Virus record (IMG/VR): IMGVR_UViG_3300046167_000340
Coordinates: 1-22,560 of that record
Length of the DNA: 22,560 nucleotides
Strand: one strand, 5' to 3'
From: a virus
The translations under genes were made by a program, and so were the position numbers. A model generated the notes under the pieces. The model was given only the letters and a program-made list of their open reading frames with translations, was not told the DNA's origin and made no database searches. Positions 12,649 to 19,720 of this stretch are shown piece after piece (the first letter of the stretch is position 1; every line of letters begins with the position of its first letter).

Positions 12649-14561
12649 TGAATGACTATCAAAAGTTTATAGCTATCAGTAGGTATGCCAGGTATAAAGA
12701 TGATGAAGGACGAAGAGAAACCTGGGAAGAAACTGTTGATCGTTATATGGAAAACATGAGTGACCACCTTTCTAAAAAGGTCAACTATAAAATTTCAAAA
12801 AGGATGTATGGTGAGTTACGTGACGCAATAGTTAACCTTGAAGTTATGCCTAGTATGCGTACCCTAATGACAAGCGGCCCTGCCCTCACTCGTGATAACA
12901 CATGTGCTTATAACTGTGCTTATACTGCAGTAGACAGTCCTCGTGCATTTGATGAATCTCTATACATCTTGATGTGTGGTACTGGTGTAGGCTTCTCAGT
13001 CGAAAGGCAGTACGTTAACAAACTTCCTGAAGTAGCAGAGCACTTTGAAAAAACTGACAGCACCATCCACGTAGCAGACAGTAAGTCTGGTTGGGCCAGA
13101 GGGCTTAAAGAATTAATTAGTATGTTGTATGCAGGACAGTCACCTAAGTGGGACCTGTCAGCAGTGAGACCTGCAGGAGCAAAGCTTAAGACTTTTGGTG
13201 GACGCTCGTCTGGACCAGGGCCTCTTGATGATCTGTTTACTTTTACTACTAAGATCTTTAATGAAGCAAGAGGACGTAGACTTACATCTATTGAGTGCCA
13301 TGACATCATGTGTAAGATTGGTGCAGTGGTAGTAGTAGGAGGGGTCAGACGATCCGCAATGATATCCCTATCTAATCTAAGTGATGATAGAATGAGACAC
13401 GCCAAGCACGGACAGTGGTGGGAACAGCACGGTCAGAGAGCACTGGCCAACAACAGTGTAGTCTATACGGATAAGCCTGATATGGGTGCGTTTATGAGGG
13501 AATGGGAGAGCCTGTATTCCAGCCAGTCTGGAGAGAGGGGAATCTTTAATCGTGAAGCATCACGAAAAAAGGTTGGAGAAAATGGACGCAGGGATACTGA
13601 ACATGAATTTGGAACTAATCCCTGTAGCGAAATTATACTTAGACCACAGCAATTTTGTAACCTTAGCGAGGTTGTTGTCAGACCTGGCGATGACTTCAAA
13701 ACTCTACAAAAGAAAGTTAAACTTGCTACAATCCTGGGCACATTCCAATCAACACTGACAGACTTCAAGTATCTGCGTAAGGTGTGGACCAATAATACTG
13801 AGGAAGAGAGACTACTTGGTGTTAGTATGACAGGCATCATGGACAATACTCTTACTTCTAGTACTGGTGGAGTTAGATCACCTAGCCTCGACACACTGTT
13901 AGTCAAACTTAAAGAGACTTGTGTTGAAACAAATAAAAATTTGGCTAAAGAATTATCTATCCCACAGTCTACTGCTATTACTTGTGTTAAACCTTCTGGT
14001 ACTGTTAGTCAGCTCGTTGACTCTGCTAGTGGGATCCACCCAAGATTTTCAGAATACTACATTCGAACTGTCAGAGGAGATATCAAAGACCCCTTAACTG
14101 ACTTTATGATTAGTAAAGGTATCCCATTTGAACCTGCCTTTGGAGCAGAAAAAAGTACAGTTGTGTTTAGCTTTCCACACAAGTCACCAAAAAATGTAGC
14201 TATACGTGATCAAGGTACTGCTATTGGTCAGCTTGAACTATGGTTAGCATATCAACGACACTGGTGTGAGCACAAGCCATCTATTACAGTCTATGTTAGG
14301 GAGCATGAGTGGATGGAGGTTGGTGCATTTGTATGGAAACATTTTGATGAGATGTCAGGCGTTAGCTTCCTCCCGTATGACAATGGCACATACAAACAAG
14401 CTCCCTACCAGGAGTGTACTAAGGAGGAGTATAAGGCAGCCCTAGCTCTGATGCCTAAGGAGATTGACTGGAGTGCATTTAAAGAAGAAGAAGACAATAC
14501 AGTAGCATCACAAGAGCTAGCCTGTGCAGGTGGTGTGTGTGAGGTTGTAGACGTTTCATAA
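12645..14561 (+). CDS. nrdJ: Class II (adenosylcobalamin-dependent) ribonucleotide reductase
   Basis: Reduces ribonucleotides to deoxyribonucleotides for phage DNA synthesis, using host adenosylcobalamin; no separate radical-generating subunit is needed. 638 aa, somewhat shorter than the ~740 aa monomeric Lactobacillus type. Residues visible: NCAY (C91, redox partner), MCGTGVGFSVE, VVGGVRRSA, the radical site NPCSEI (C327, E329, N325) and QQFCNLSEV (C338), the phosphate-binding CVKPSGTVSQ, and a C-terminal reducing pair CAGGVC (C627, C632). All expected catalytic cysteines are present. Start at the ATGATG overlapping the preceding stop. No thioredoxin or NrdAB gene lies in the window, so host thioredoxin would regenerate it. 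Confidence 0.93.
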   Translation: MMNDYQKFIAISRYARYKDDEGRRETWEETVDRYMENMSDHLSKKVNYKISKRMYGELRDAIVNLEVMPSMRTLMTSGPALTRDNTCAYNCAYTAVDSPRAFDESLYILMCGTGVGFSVERQYVNKLPEVAEHFEKTDSTIHVADSKSGWARGLKELISMLYAGQSPKWDLSAVRPAGAKLKTFGGRSSGPGPLDDLFTFTTKIFNEARGRRLTSIECHDIMCKIGAVVVVGGVRRSAMISLSNLSDDRMRHAKHGQWWEQHGQRALANNSVVYTDKPDMGAFMREWESLYSSQSGERGIFNREASRKKVGENGRRDTEHEFGTNPCSEIILRPQQFCNLSEVVVRPGDDFKTLQKKVKLATILGTFQSTLTDFKYLRKVWTNNTEEERLLGVSMTGIMDNTLTSSTGGVRSPSLDTLLVKLKETCVETNKNLAKELSIPQSTAITCVKPSGTVSQLVDSASGIHPRFSEYYIRTVRGDIKDPLTDFMISKGIPFEPAFGAEKSTVVFSFPHKSPKNVAIRDQGTAIGQLELWLAYQRHWCEHKPSITVYVREHEWMEVGAFVWKHFDEMSGVSFLPYDNGTYKQAPYQECTKEEYKAALALMPKEIDWSAFKEEEDNTVASQELACAGGVCEVVDVS

Positions 14562-14581
14562 ATTAGTATGGAGGATATGTA

Positions 14582-14839
14582 ATGAAAGACTCTTATGAAG
14601 TAATAGATGTAGAGCAAGGAAACAAAGACAATACAGTAATGGAGGACTTAATCCATCGCCCTAAGGTGGATCTTCATTACCACGATGACCTTGATGGACG
14701 TACAGGGATTACAATAAGAAAGACTTATCTTAATAGAAACGATATAGTTAAGGGCTCAGTAGTTACAGATCCTTCAGTAACAATCGTACTGAAGTTTATA
14801 CAAGAAGCCTTAGCCGCACTAAACAAAAAGGAAATTTAA
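14582..14839 (+). CDS. Hypothetical phage protein (85 aa)
   Basis: A strong TATGGAGGATATGTA leader precedes the ATG. Residues about 25-40 read IHRPKVDLHYHDDLDGRTGI, then a VTIVLKFIQEALAALNKK helix. No family recognised. It follows the RNR gene and ends one base into the next start, so it belongs to the same operon. Confidence 0.6.
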   Translation: MKDSYEVIDVEQGNKDNTVMEDLIHRPKVDLHYHDDLDGRTGITIRKTYLNRNDIVKGSVVTDPSVTIVLKFIQEALAALNKKEI

Positions 14840-15003
14840 TGGTAGATATTACAAGAGTAGCTTGCAAGCCTAAGGTACCTCATCAACTTAAGATGATGGC
14901 AAAAAAGATCTTGCGTAAACAAAACGGTACTGCTGATGATTGGAGAGACTTAGTGGATCAAACACACGAGGAGGTAATGAATGTCCCTGACAGTAACAGA
15001 TAA
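14839..15003 (+). CDS. Hypothetical small basic protein (54 aa)
   Basis: ATG 14839 overlaps the preceding TAA by one base, with AAAAGGAAATTTA upstream. The protein is helical and basic in its first half (CKPKVPHQLKMMAKKILRKQ) and acidic in the second. Its 3' end overlaps the next gene by 23 nt in another frame. No family recognised. Confidence 0.5.
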   Translation: MVDITRVACKPKVPHQLKMMAKKILRKQNGTADDWRDLVDQTHEEVMNVPDSNR

Positions 15004-15193
15004 AAGAAACCTGGCAGTTAACTTAACCAAATGGTACCTGGAGGATGGTAAAGGTTTAGAACTTTACGTCCTAAAGATGTTGTCTGGAAGGCTAGAAGTA
15101 GACGAAGAAAGCAAACAAGATATTATAAATATGTTACCTAGAGTAGAACTAACAATAGGTGGCACTAAAGATAAAGGACTTAAGTATGGCTGA
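14981..15193 (+). CDS. Hypothetical small phage protein (70 aa)
   Basis: The ATG follows GAGGAGGTAATGA, a strong ribosome site (an ATG at 14977 is out of frame). The protein is helical and mixed-charge (LTKWYLEDGKGLELYVLKML, EESKQDIINMLP). No family recognised. It overlaps both neighbours. Confidence 0.55.
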   Translation: MSLTVTDKRNLAVNLTKWYLEDGKGLELYVLKMLSGRLEVDEESKQDIINMLPRVELTIGGTKDKGLKYG

Positions 15194-15461
15194 ACAATTA
15201 AATAGAAAACCAGAGATGGTACGAGGAATGTCTTCAAGGCAGTCACGATTTAAACGAGATACACTTAACTTTCATCTGCAAGTATTTGATGAGAACAGGG
15301 GTGTTAACGCAGTGGAAACTTATAATTTTTTAATAGAACAAATAGGACTTACCCTACGTAAAGACTTATGCATTACAAAAGCAGACTTAATTAAACCAGT
15401 TGCTAAGGATCAGACTATTGAAAAAGATAAAGATAGAGTTAAGAACAAAGCTATTTCATAA
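15186..15461 (+). CDS. Hypothetical phage protein (91 aa)
   Basis: ATG 15186 is preferred over an upstream non-ATG codon at 15159 because AAAGGACTTAAGT lies before it. The protein is basic, rich in Arg/Lys, with a helical middle (AVETYNFLIEQIGLTLRKDL) and Lys-rich C-terminus. No family recognised; it could bind nucleic acid on charge grounds only. Confidence 0.55.
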   Translation: MAEQLNRKPEMVRGMSSRQSRFKRDTLNFHLQVFDENRGVNAVETYNFLIEQIGLTLRKDLCITKADLIKPVAKDQTIEKDKDRVKNKAIS

Positions 15462-15489
15462 AGAATCTAAGAACTTCTTAGACAAGTCT

Positions 15490-15834
15490 ATGATGAACCA
15501 CCCTGTAGGTACAGAATTTTATATTGAGATTGTACAGACAGGGTACCATCCCTTTACTAATGTAGAACTAGAAGATCAAGTTAGAGCTTGCTACGGTTCA
15601 CTTAATAGGAATATCTTTTTTACAAGTATCAGTAAACCAGATGAGACCTTCCGATCTTCCTTCTTAAATTTATCGAAGGATTCAGAAGGTCTCATTAAAA
15701 GACTCTTTATAGATGATGATGACTTAAGTTATAACGAAGTACCATCCGAAGTCTACCACTACCTTCAAACTTATAAGAGTAGGGTAAAGCAATTGAGAGA
15801 GTACCTAGTTAAAGAAGCAAGTCAAATAGTTTAG
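15490..15834 (+). CDS. Hypothetical phage protein (about 114-138 aa)
   Basis: The start is uncertain. ATG 15490/15493 is the first ATG in frame but has no ribosome site. A TTG at 15418 has AAGGA 8 nt upstream and would overlap the previous gene by 44 nt. The body is acidic to neutral with a beta-rich start (VGTEFYIEIVQTGYHPFT), an IDDDDLSYNEVPSE loop and a helical end. No family recognised. Its stop TAG overlaps the stop of the minus-strand gene at 15831, so transcription from both sides meets here. Confidence 0.55.
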   Translation: MMNHPVGTEFYIEIVQTGYHPFTNVELEDQVRACYGSLNRNIFFTSISKPDETFRSSFLNLSKDSEGLIKRLFIDDDDLSYNEVPSEVYHYLQTYKSRVKQLREYLVKEASQIV

Positions 15835-15950
15835 TAACCCATCTTCTTTTTAGAGGGCTTCTTCTTCATTGGTTTTTTCTTGTTGGCAGGTTTCTTCTTC
15901 ATTGGTGGCCTACCCATTGTCTTTCCGTATGTACCTTTACCTTGTGGCAT
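15831..15950 (-). CDS. Lys-rich micro-protein (39 aa)
   Basis: Starts at ATG 15950 (minus strand), preceded by AAAGGAAAAGAT, and ends at TAA 15833-15831. The sequence opens MPQGKGTYGKTMGRPP, followed by four KKK blocks and a GY end: 14 Lys, 1 Arg and no acidic residue. An MPQGKGTYG start with a Lys/Pro-rich tail is familiar to me from marine phage genomes, without function. The charge suggests DNA or RNA binding or a virion-internal role. Last gene of the minus-strand operon. Confidence 0.65.
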   Translation of the reverse strand: MPQGKGTYGKTMGRPPMKKKPANKKKPMKKKPSKKKMGY

Positions 15951-15960
15951 ATCTTTTCCT

Positions 15961-16245
15961 TTACCATTTAACTTTATCAGCCCAGTAGGCTGCACTCATT
16001 TTACCCTTCTTGATGTTCTTAGCGTGTCTAGCCTTAAAAGACTTACGCTTCTTCTTCATCTTGTCGGATTCTCCTGACTTGGGTTTACCTGCAGTAGAAG
16101 CTCCCTGCTCACCAAACCTAATAGTCTTTACCTTATCGCCCACCTTGGCTACTACAACATGTGATTTCTTAGGATGCTTAGGTGTTCTCTTTGGTTTGTT
16201 GTAACCACTCACACCTATTCTTTTTAAGACACTATCCTTTGTCAT
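15961..16245 (-). CDS. DUF6321-like basic protein (94 aa)
   Basis: Contains SGYNKPKRTPKHPKKSHVVV, KTIRFGEQG and the C-terminal KSFKARHAKNIKKGKMSAAY followed by WADKVKW, the combination I associate with DUF6321, a family of viral proteins with no established function. Strongly basic. Overlaps the DUF5872-like gene by 4 nt (ATGA) and leads with a 10-nt gap into the 39-aa gene. A DNA-binding or structural role is plausible from charge. Confidence 0.8.
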   Translation of the reverse strand: MTKDSVLKRIGVSGYNKPKRTPKHPKKSHVVVAKVGDKVKTIRFGEQGASTAGKPKSGESDKMKKKRKSFKARHAKNIKKGKMSAAYWADKVKW

Positions 16246-16487
16246 GATCTTTTCTTTCCTTTGTGTAGACCATGACTGGCAAACTGCTTACCCTTAGCCG
16301 TGGCTGCTCTTTTCTTTTTGTTTGCTGCTGCTAGTTTACGCTTACCCTTTGCAGTAGACTTAAGCTTTCTAATGGTTGCAGCAGGTGCATAAACTTCTCC
16401 AGTCTTAGAAGACTTTTTACCACTAGGGGTTCTCCACTTTTGTTTTGTCCACTTCTTTAAAGACTTCTGAGATTTTGCAAGAGCCAT
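16242..16487 (-). CDS. DUF5872-like basic protein (81 aa)
   Basis: The N-terminus (SQKSLKKWTKQKWRTPSGKK, then SKTGEVYAPAATIRKLKS) fits DUF5872, a short family seen in marine and large viruses with unknown function. The rest is almost pure Lys/Ala/Arg, with one acidic residue in the whole protein. The start ATG overlaps the preceding stop (TAATG) and the stop overlaps the next start. Likely binds nucleic acid; inferred from charge only. Confidence 0.8.
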   Translation of the reverse strand: MALAKSQKSLKKWTKQKWRTPSGKKSSKTGEVYAPAATIRKLKSTAKGKRKLAAANKKKRAATAKGKQFASHGLHKGKKRS

Positions 16488-16660
16488 TACTTTTTACCCT
16501 TTGCCTTTTTCTTAGCTGACTTAGAAAGCTCACTAAAATGAAATAGTTTTACACTTGTTTTTGTATGAGTTTTATTAGAGTGCAAAGAACCATCAGGCAT
16601 TTTGTGAGTACTTCCTTTATGTTCCGTGCCATCCTTCTTGTAATGTTTAACACCCTTCAC
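16487..16660 (-). CDS. Small conserved marine-phage-type protein (57 aa)
   Basis: A GTG start at 16660 overlaps the stop of the upstream gene (GTGA). The protein begins VKGVKHYKKDGTEHKGSTHK followed by MPDGSLHSNKTHTKTSVKLF and ends in a Lys-rich tail. I recall several phage proteins with this H-Y-x-x-D-G-T-E ... THKMP-G-x-LH ... THT-x-x-S-x-x-LFHF pattern, all hypothetical. The THKMP/HSGxTH-like repeats look like short beta strands with His; metal binding is possible. Ends overlapping the DUF5872-like ATG by one base. Confidence 0.7.
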   Translation of the reverse strand: MKGVKHYKKDGTEHKGSTHKMPDGSLHSNKTHTKTSVKLFHFSELSKSAKKKAKGKK

Positions 16661-16836
16661 TTGTATCCTCCACCCTTAGCCTTGTATTGTTTTGCAAGCA
16701 TCTGTGCTTTACGAGCAGACCACTGTCCTGCCTTACCGCCTTTAGTACCTGCCTTTATTTTATTAAATAAATTCTTTCGCATAGTAGGCTTGGTGTAGTT
16801 ACCTGCTGCGTTAACTTTACTCTTTGTCTTTGCCAT
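16657..16836 (-). CDS. Small basic protein common in marine phages (59 aa)
   Basis: ATG 16836 lies inside the DUF6356 gene (20-nt overlap). The sequence includes SKVNAAGNYTKPTMRKNLFN, KAGTKGGKAGQWSARKAQ and ends AKQYKAKGGGYK, with no Asp or Glu at all. The VNAAGNYTKP...R...LF-x-x-I-K-A-G-x-K-G-G-x-x-G-Q-W-S-A-R-K-A-Q pattern is a very common hypothetical in cyanophages and other marine phages, in my recollection. Probable nucleic-acid or capsid-associated role, unproven. Confidence 0.75.
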   Translation of the reverse strand: MAKTKSKVNAAGNYTKPTMRKNLFNKIKAGTKGGKAGQWSARKAQMLAKQYKAKGGGYK

Positions 16837-17113
16837 CTGCCTTTACTTTCATTGTATATGTACTCATAGATCTTTTCATTGGGACATACGAAGTTGCACA
16901 GGCACACTTTCTTTTGACTCTTTTAGTTATCTTGTCTGAGAGTCTAGCAATCATATCTCCACCAGTATTTGTAAATAAAAAGGGAAACAAACCGTGTATA
17001 AAGCAGACTAGTGCTGCTAGTAATAAAGTAGAAGAAAAGATTAAAGCCTGGAGCAGATGCTGTAAGTAAGACTCCCCTATTTTTTTAGGATGATCAGTAA
17101 ATGATAACTTCAT
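16817..17113 (-). CDS. DUF6356-like membrane protein (98 aa)
   Basis: ATG 17113 is chosen because GGAG of the preceding stop region lies 6-7 nt upstream; a GTG at 17125 inside the lysozyme end is the alternative. It starts SFTDHPKKIGESYLQHLLQA, continues into a hydrophobic segment (about residues 23-50, LLLAALVCFIHGLFPFLF) and then basic residues (RLSDKITKRVKRKCAC). The F-T-D-H-P ... Y-x-x-H ... C-x-x-H-x-x-x-P-F-x-F layout matches DUF6356. Following the holin-endolysin pair, it may assist lysis; the family function is unknown. Confidence 0.75.
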   Translation of the reverse strand: MKLSFTDHPKKIGESYLQHLLQALIFSSTLLLAALVCFIHGLFPFLFTNTGGDMIARLSDKITKRVKRKCACATSYVPMKRSMSTYTMKVKADGKDKE

Positions 17114-17115
17114 TT

Positions 17116-17529
17116 TTAACTCCACTTGCCTGTTCTAATTTGTTCAGTAACTTCTAATGCCCGATTGCCTACTTGCCTGGCCCATCGGCTGTCCATCATC
17201 TCGTCTGCCGCCTTATCCCAATCGCCTGACTGCATATAAGAAAGCGTGTTTTCAAACTTCTTAACTGTGCCAATGCCGACATTAAAAGTGAAATTTATCA
17301 TGGCACTTATTCGTGCATCGTTAAAGTCGCCCATCCAGGGGAAGGCGTGTAGCAGTTGCCTTGTAGCCTCTTGAATGTCGTGACGAAGTAACATACTAGC
17401 CTCGTCCTCTGAGATGCCTACATCCTCAAGATTTCTGCCAATTCCGATTGTTAGCTTACCTGCCGTACACTTGTAGGGCTTTAGCTTCATACCTTCGTGT
17501 ATCTTTAATTGTTCAATTAGCTTATTCAT
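17116..17529 (-). CDS. Endolysin, T4-like lysozyme (GH24)
   Basis: 137 aa, hydrolyses peptidoglycan at the end of infection. The catalytic region is IHEGMKLKPYKCTAGKLTIG: E12 corresponds to T4 lysozyme E11 and T27 to T26, while the T4 D20 position is a Cys (C21), a variation also found in other phage GH24 enzymes and tolerated in T4 lysozyme mutants. The C-terminal half has NFTFNVGIGTVKKF and W-x-R-QVGNRALE, both typical. No signal peptide, so it depends on the holin for access. Overlaps the holin gene by 4 nt (ATGA). Confidence 0.93.
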   Translation of the reverse strand: MNKLIEQLKIHEGMKLKPYKCTAGKLTIGIGRNLEDVGISEDEASMLLRHDIQEATRQLLHAFPWMGDFNDARISAMINFTFNVGIGTVKKFENTLSYMQSGDWDKAADEMMDSRWARQVGNRALEVTEQIRTGKWS

Positions 17530-17900
17530 TTTTTAGCTACACCTGACTTCTTTTCGTAGGAACGCATTGCACCCATTCCTAGCATACCCATTAACACTGG
17601 CGTTAACAGTGACGCATCAACTTCTGGAACTTCAAACCAGATGTTCAGTATCTGAGCTATGATGACATTATACAATAAACCCAAACCACATATCCATCCG
17701 ACAAATGGTCTCCAACCCCCAATAAATAGTGAGCCTGTCTCAGCCTCTGCCTTGTTTACTTCTAGCTGACCTTTGGCTAACTCCTGGGCGTGTCTCTCAG
17801 ACATGGTGGCTATCTCGTGTGCCAACTTAGCCGCCTGGTCTTTGTCTGTGATTACCTTGTCTAGCAACCCTGTGATTGGAGATATTAACTGACTTAACAT
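17526..17900 (-). CDS. Holin, GTA/3TM type (124 aa)
   Basis: Residues 1-55 are polar and helical (KDQAAKLAHEIATMSERHAQ, EVNKAEAETGS). Then the family signature FIGGWRPFVGWICGLGLLYN, a second hydrophobic span, and the C-terminal VLMGMLGMGAMRSYEKKSGV. This matches the GTA_holin_3TM layout (KAEA...S-x-F...WRP-x-x-GW...G-M-x-R-x-x-E-K). It would form membrane lesions that release the endolysin. A strong AAAGGAAATGAT ribosome site and the 17957 promoter directly precede it, making it the first gene of the lysis operon. Confidence 0.9.
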   Translation of the reverse strand: MLSQLISPITGLLDKVITDKDQAAKLAHEIATMSERHAQELAKGQLEVNKAEAETGSLFIGGWRPFVGWICGLGLLYNVIIAQILNIWFEVPEVDASLLTPVLMGMLGMGAMRSYEKKSGVAKK

Positions 17901-17928
17901 ATCATTTCCTTTAAGTTAATAACTACTT

Positions 17929-17957
17929 GTTATATCATACTTTTAGGTAAAAGTCAA
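17929..17957 (-). promoter_or_regulatory. Strong sigma70-type promoter of the lysis operon (minus strand)
   Basis: Read on the minus strand: TTGACT (17957-17952), 17-nt spacer, TATAAC (17934-17929). The start site would lie near 17922, 22 nt before the holin ATG. It begins 3 nt after the cyclase stop, with no terminator visible between, so read-through from the curli block may add to lysis expression. Confidence 0.85.
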
Positions 17958-17959
17958 GT

Positions 17960-19720
17960 CTAAATTGTATAAACTTTAATACCCTTGGTTTTACCCTTAA
18001 CAAAGATTTCATTTACAAACTGTAAGGTATAGTCTGTTTTTATCATAGTGTTTTCACTTATAAGTAAATCTACTTTATACTCTTTTGTAGAGCTTTCTAA
18101 TCGTGCTGCTGTATTAACAGCATCTCCAATAGCTGTGTAGTCAAACCTTGATTCACTACCCATGTTTCCTATTACTGCTTCACCAGTATGAATACCAATA
18201 CCAATTACTATCTCTGGCAGACCCTGTTCTTTTAGTTCTATATTAAGATCAACCATGTTTCTCTGTATCTCTAAGGCTGTATCTACTGCCTTTGTTTGAT
18301 GAAAGTCTTGGTCTAGTGGAGCATTAAAGATAGCCATCATTGCATCACCGATGTACTTATCTACCATGCCACCATTGTTCTGTACTGCTGACTGTTGTGC
18401 AGTGAGTGCCTTATTCATTATGTAAGTTACTTGTTCAGGTGGTAGGGTCTCTGACATACTGGTGAAGCCACGAACATCAGTGAATAAGAATGTTGCATGT
18501 CTCTTCTCACCCCCAAGTACTAACAACCCAGGGTTATCTTGCAGTTGTTTAACCTGTCTTGGATCTAAGTAATGTTCAAACTGTTTCTTAATTTGTTGTC
18601 GTAACTTATACTGCTGCCTAAACCTAAGATAGAAAGCTATAGTTGCAGTAATAAACTGACTAATCACAGCCCAGGTTACATCGATTAAGATACCCTGTTG
18701 TACCGTGTAAGCTCCTAGGAAGCCCGTCAGGGCCATAAGAGCTCCGACTAGGGTAACCCCCCATGAGATACCTAACCCATGCAGCAGGGACCATGTGAGG
18801 GCTACTGAGGTAATAAGTATAGTCAGCTCTGCAGCCAGGGCATAGTCAGGTATGTGAGGACTGTTAGGAATTAACATTGACTCTGATAGTGCAGCCTGTA
18901 TGTAGTGTGGCTCTAGTAGTCCAACGGGTGTAGCTAACTGAGGCATGACACCATTAGCTGTTACACCTACAAAGACATACCTTCCAAAAACATCTAACTC
19001 TTCCAGGTTAGTCTCGTGTGGCTTGACCCAGCTAATCCACTTACGTCCTAGACTATCTGTCTTAACAGGTGGCAGTCCCCTTACTGCTATCTCTTGTATG
19101 CCATTGTCATTAGTTGTTATAATATAACTTCTAGATCCTGTTACTGCTTTAAGAACCTGAGTCCCAAAGGATGCAACCCAACCATCTGGTGTCCTAAAGA
19201 GTAGTGGTATCCTTCTCACCAGGTTATCTACCTCAGTGGGGGCAACCGCAACACCCTCTAGTGCAGCATGAGATAGAACATTGAGGTTTGTTTTGACACC
19301 AGTGCTAGAAAGACCACCGACATCCTTGCCCTTTAGGATTGTACCTGTAGGCTTAGGATATTTTCCCTTACCATTTTCAAACATAGCAATAACACTTGGG
19401 CCAGATGAAAGCTCTACACTAAAGTCTACATCACCACCAAGTCTATCTTTTTGTGGAAAAGAAATAACCCAACCAACACCTAGTGCCCCCTTGTCCATGA
19501 TACTCTTGTGTATTTCTGCAAGCCTCTTCCTGGGAAAAGGGTAACCACCCTCACGCTCTACATCATCCTCAGTAATACTTAACACTGTAAAGTTGCCACT
19601 GGCTAGTGGAGTATCTACTAGAGCATCAAAGGTTTTAAGTTTTAAAACTTCAGTAGGAGTACTCTGCATTATTAAAGGTATGCTTAAAATTATTAGTATT
19701 AGTAGTATATATTTCTTCAT
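17960..19720 (-). CDS. CHASE2-domain transmembrane adenylate cyclase (class III)
   Basis: 586 aa. An N-terminal membrane anchor (about 4-19) is followed by a periplasmic CHASE2 sensor (about 25-285; KLKTFDALVD, EGGYPFPRKRLAE, KGALGVGW, VFVGVTA). Three transmembrane helices follow (about 295-315, 318-340, 345-366), then a class III cyclase domain (about 405-586). Catalytic features: FTDVRGF (D415, metal), VDKYIGDAMMAIF (K455 adenine-specifying, D459 metal), FDYTAIGDAVNTAARLES (D527, N536, R540). All are present, so it should make cAMP from ATP; the K/D pair favours ATP over GTP. The start overlaps the FecR gene by 4 nt. CHASE2-cyclases are chromosomal proteins in many bacteria; one on a phage is unusual. 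cAMP would act through the host CRP-type factor, if any. Confidence 0.93.
   Translation of the reverse strand: MKKYILLILIILSIPLIMQSTPTEVLKLKTFDALVDTPLASGNFTVLSITEDDVEREGGYPFPRKRLAEIHKSIMDKGALGVGWVISFPQKDRLGGDVDFSVELSSGPSVIAMFENGKGKYPKPTGTILKGKDVGGLSSTGVKTNLNVLSHAALEGVAVAPTEVDNLVRRIPLLFRTPDGWVASFGTQVLKAVTGSRSYIITTNDNGIQEIAVRGLPPVKTDSLGRKWISWVKPHETNLEELDVFGRYVFVGVTANGVMPQLATPVGLLEPHYIQAALSESMLIPNSPHIPDYALAAELTILITSVALTWSLLHGLGISWGVTLVGALMALTGFLGAYTVQQGILIDVTWAVISQFITATIAFYLRFRQQYKLRQQIKKQFEHYLDPRQVKQLQDNPGLLVLGGEKRHATFLFTDVRGFTSMSETLPPEQVTYIMNKALTAQQSAVQNNGGMVDKYIGDAMMAIFNAPLDQDFHQTKAVDTALEIQRNMVDLNIELKEQGLPEIVIGIGIHTGEAVIGNMGSESRFDYTAIGDAVNTAARLESSTKEYKVDLLISENTMIKTDYTLQFVNEIFVKGKTKGIKVYTI

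Noticed and set aside
12920-13906. Long minus-strand open frames inside the RNR gene
   Set aside because: They are antisense to a strongly conserved class II RNR with all catalytic motifs, lack ribosome sites and show no recognisable protein features.
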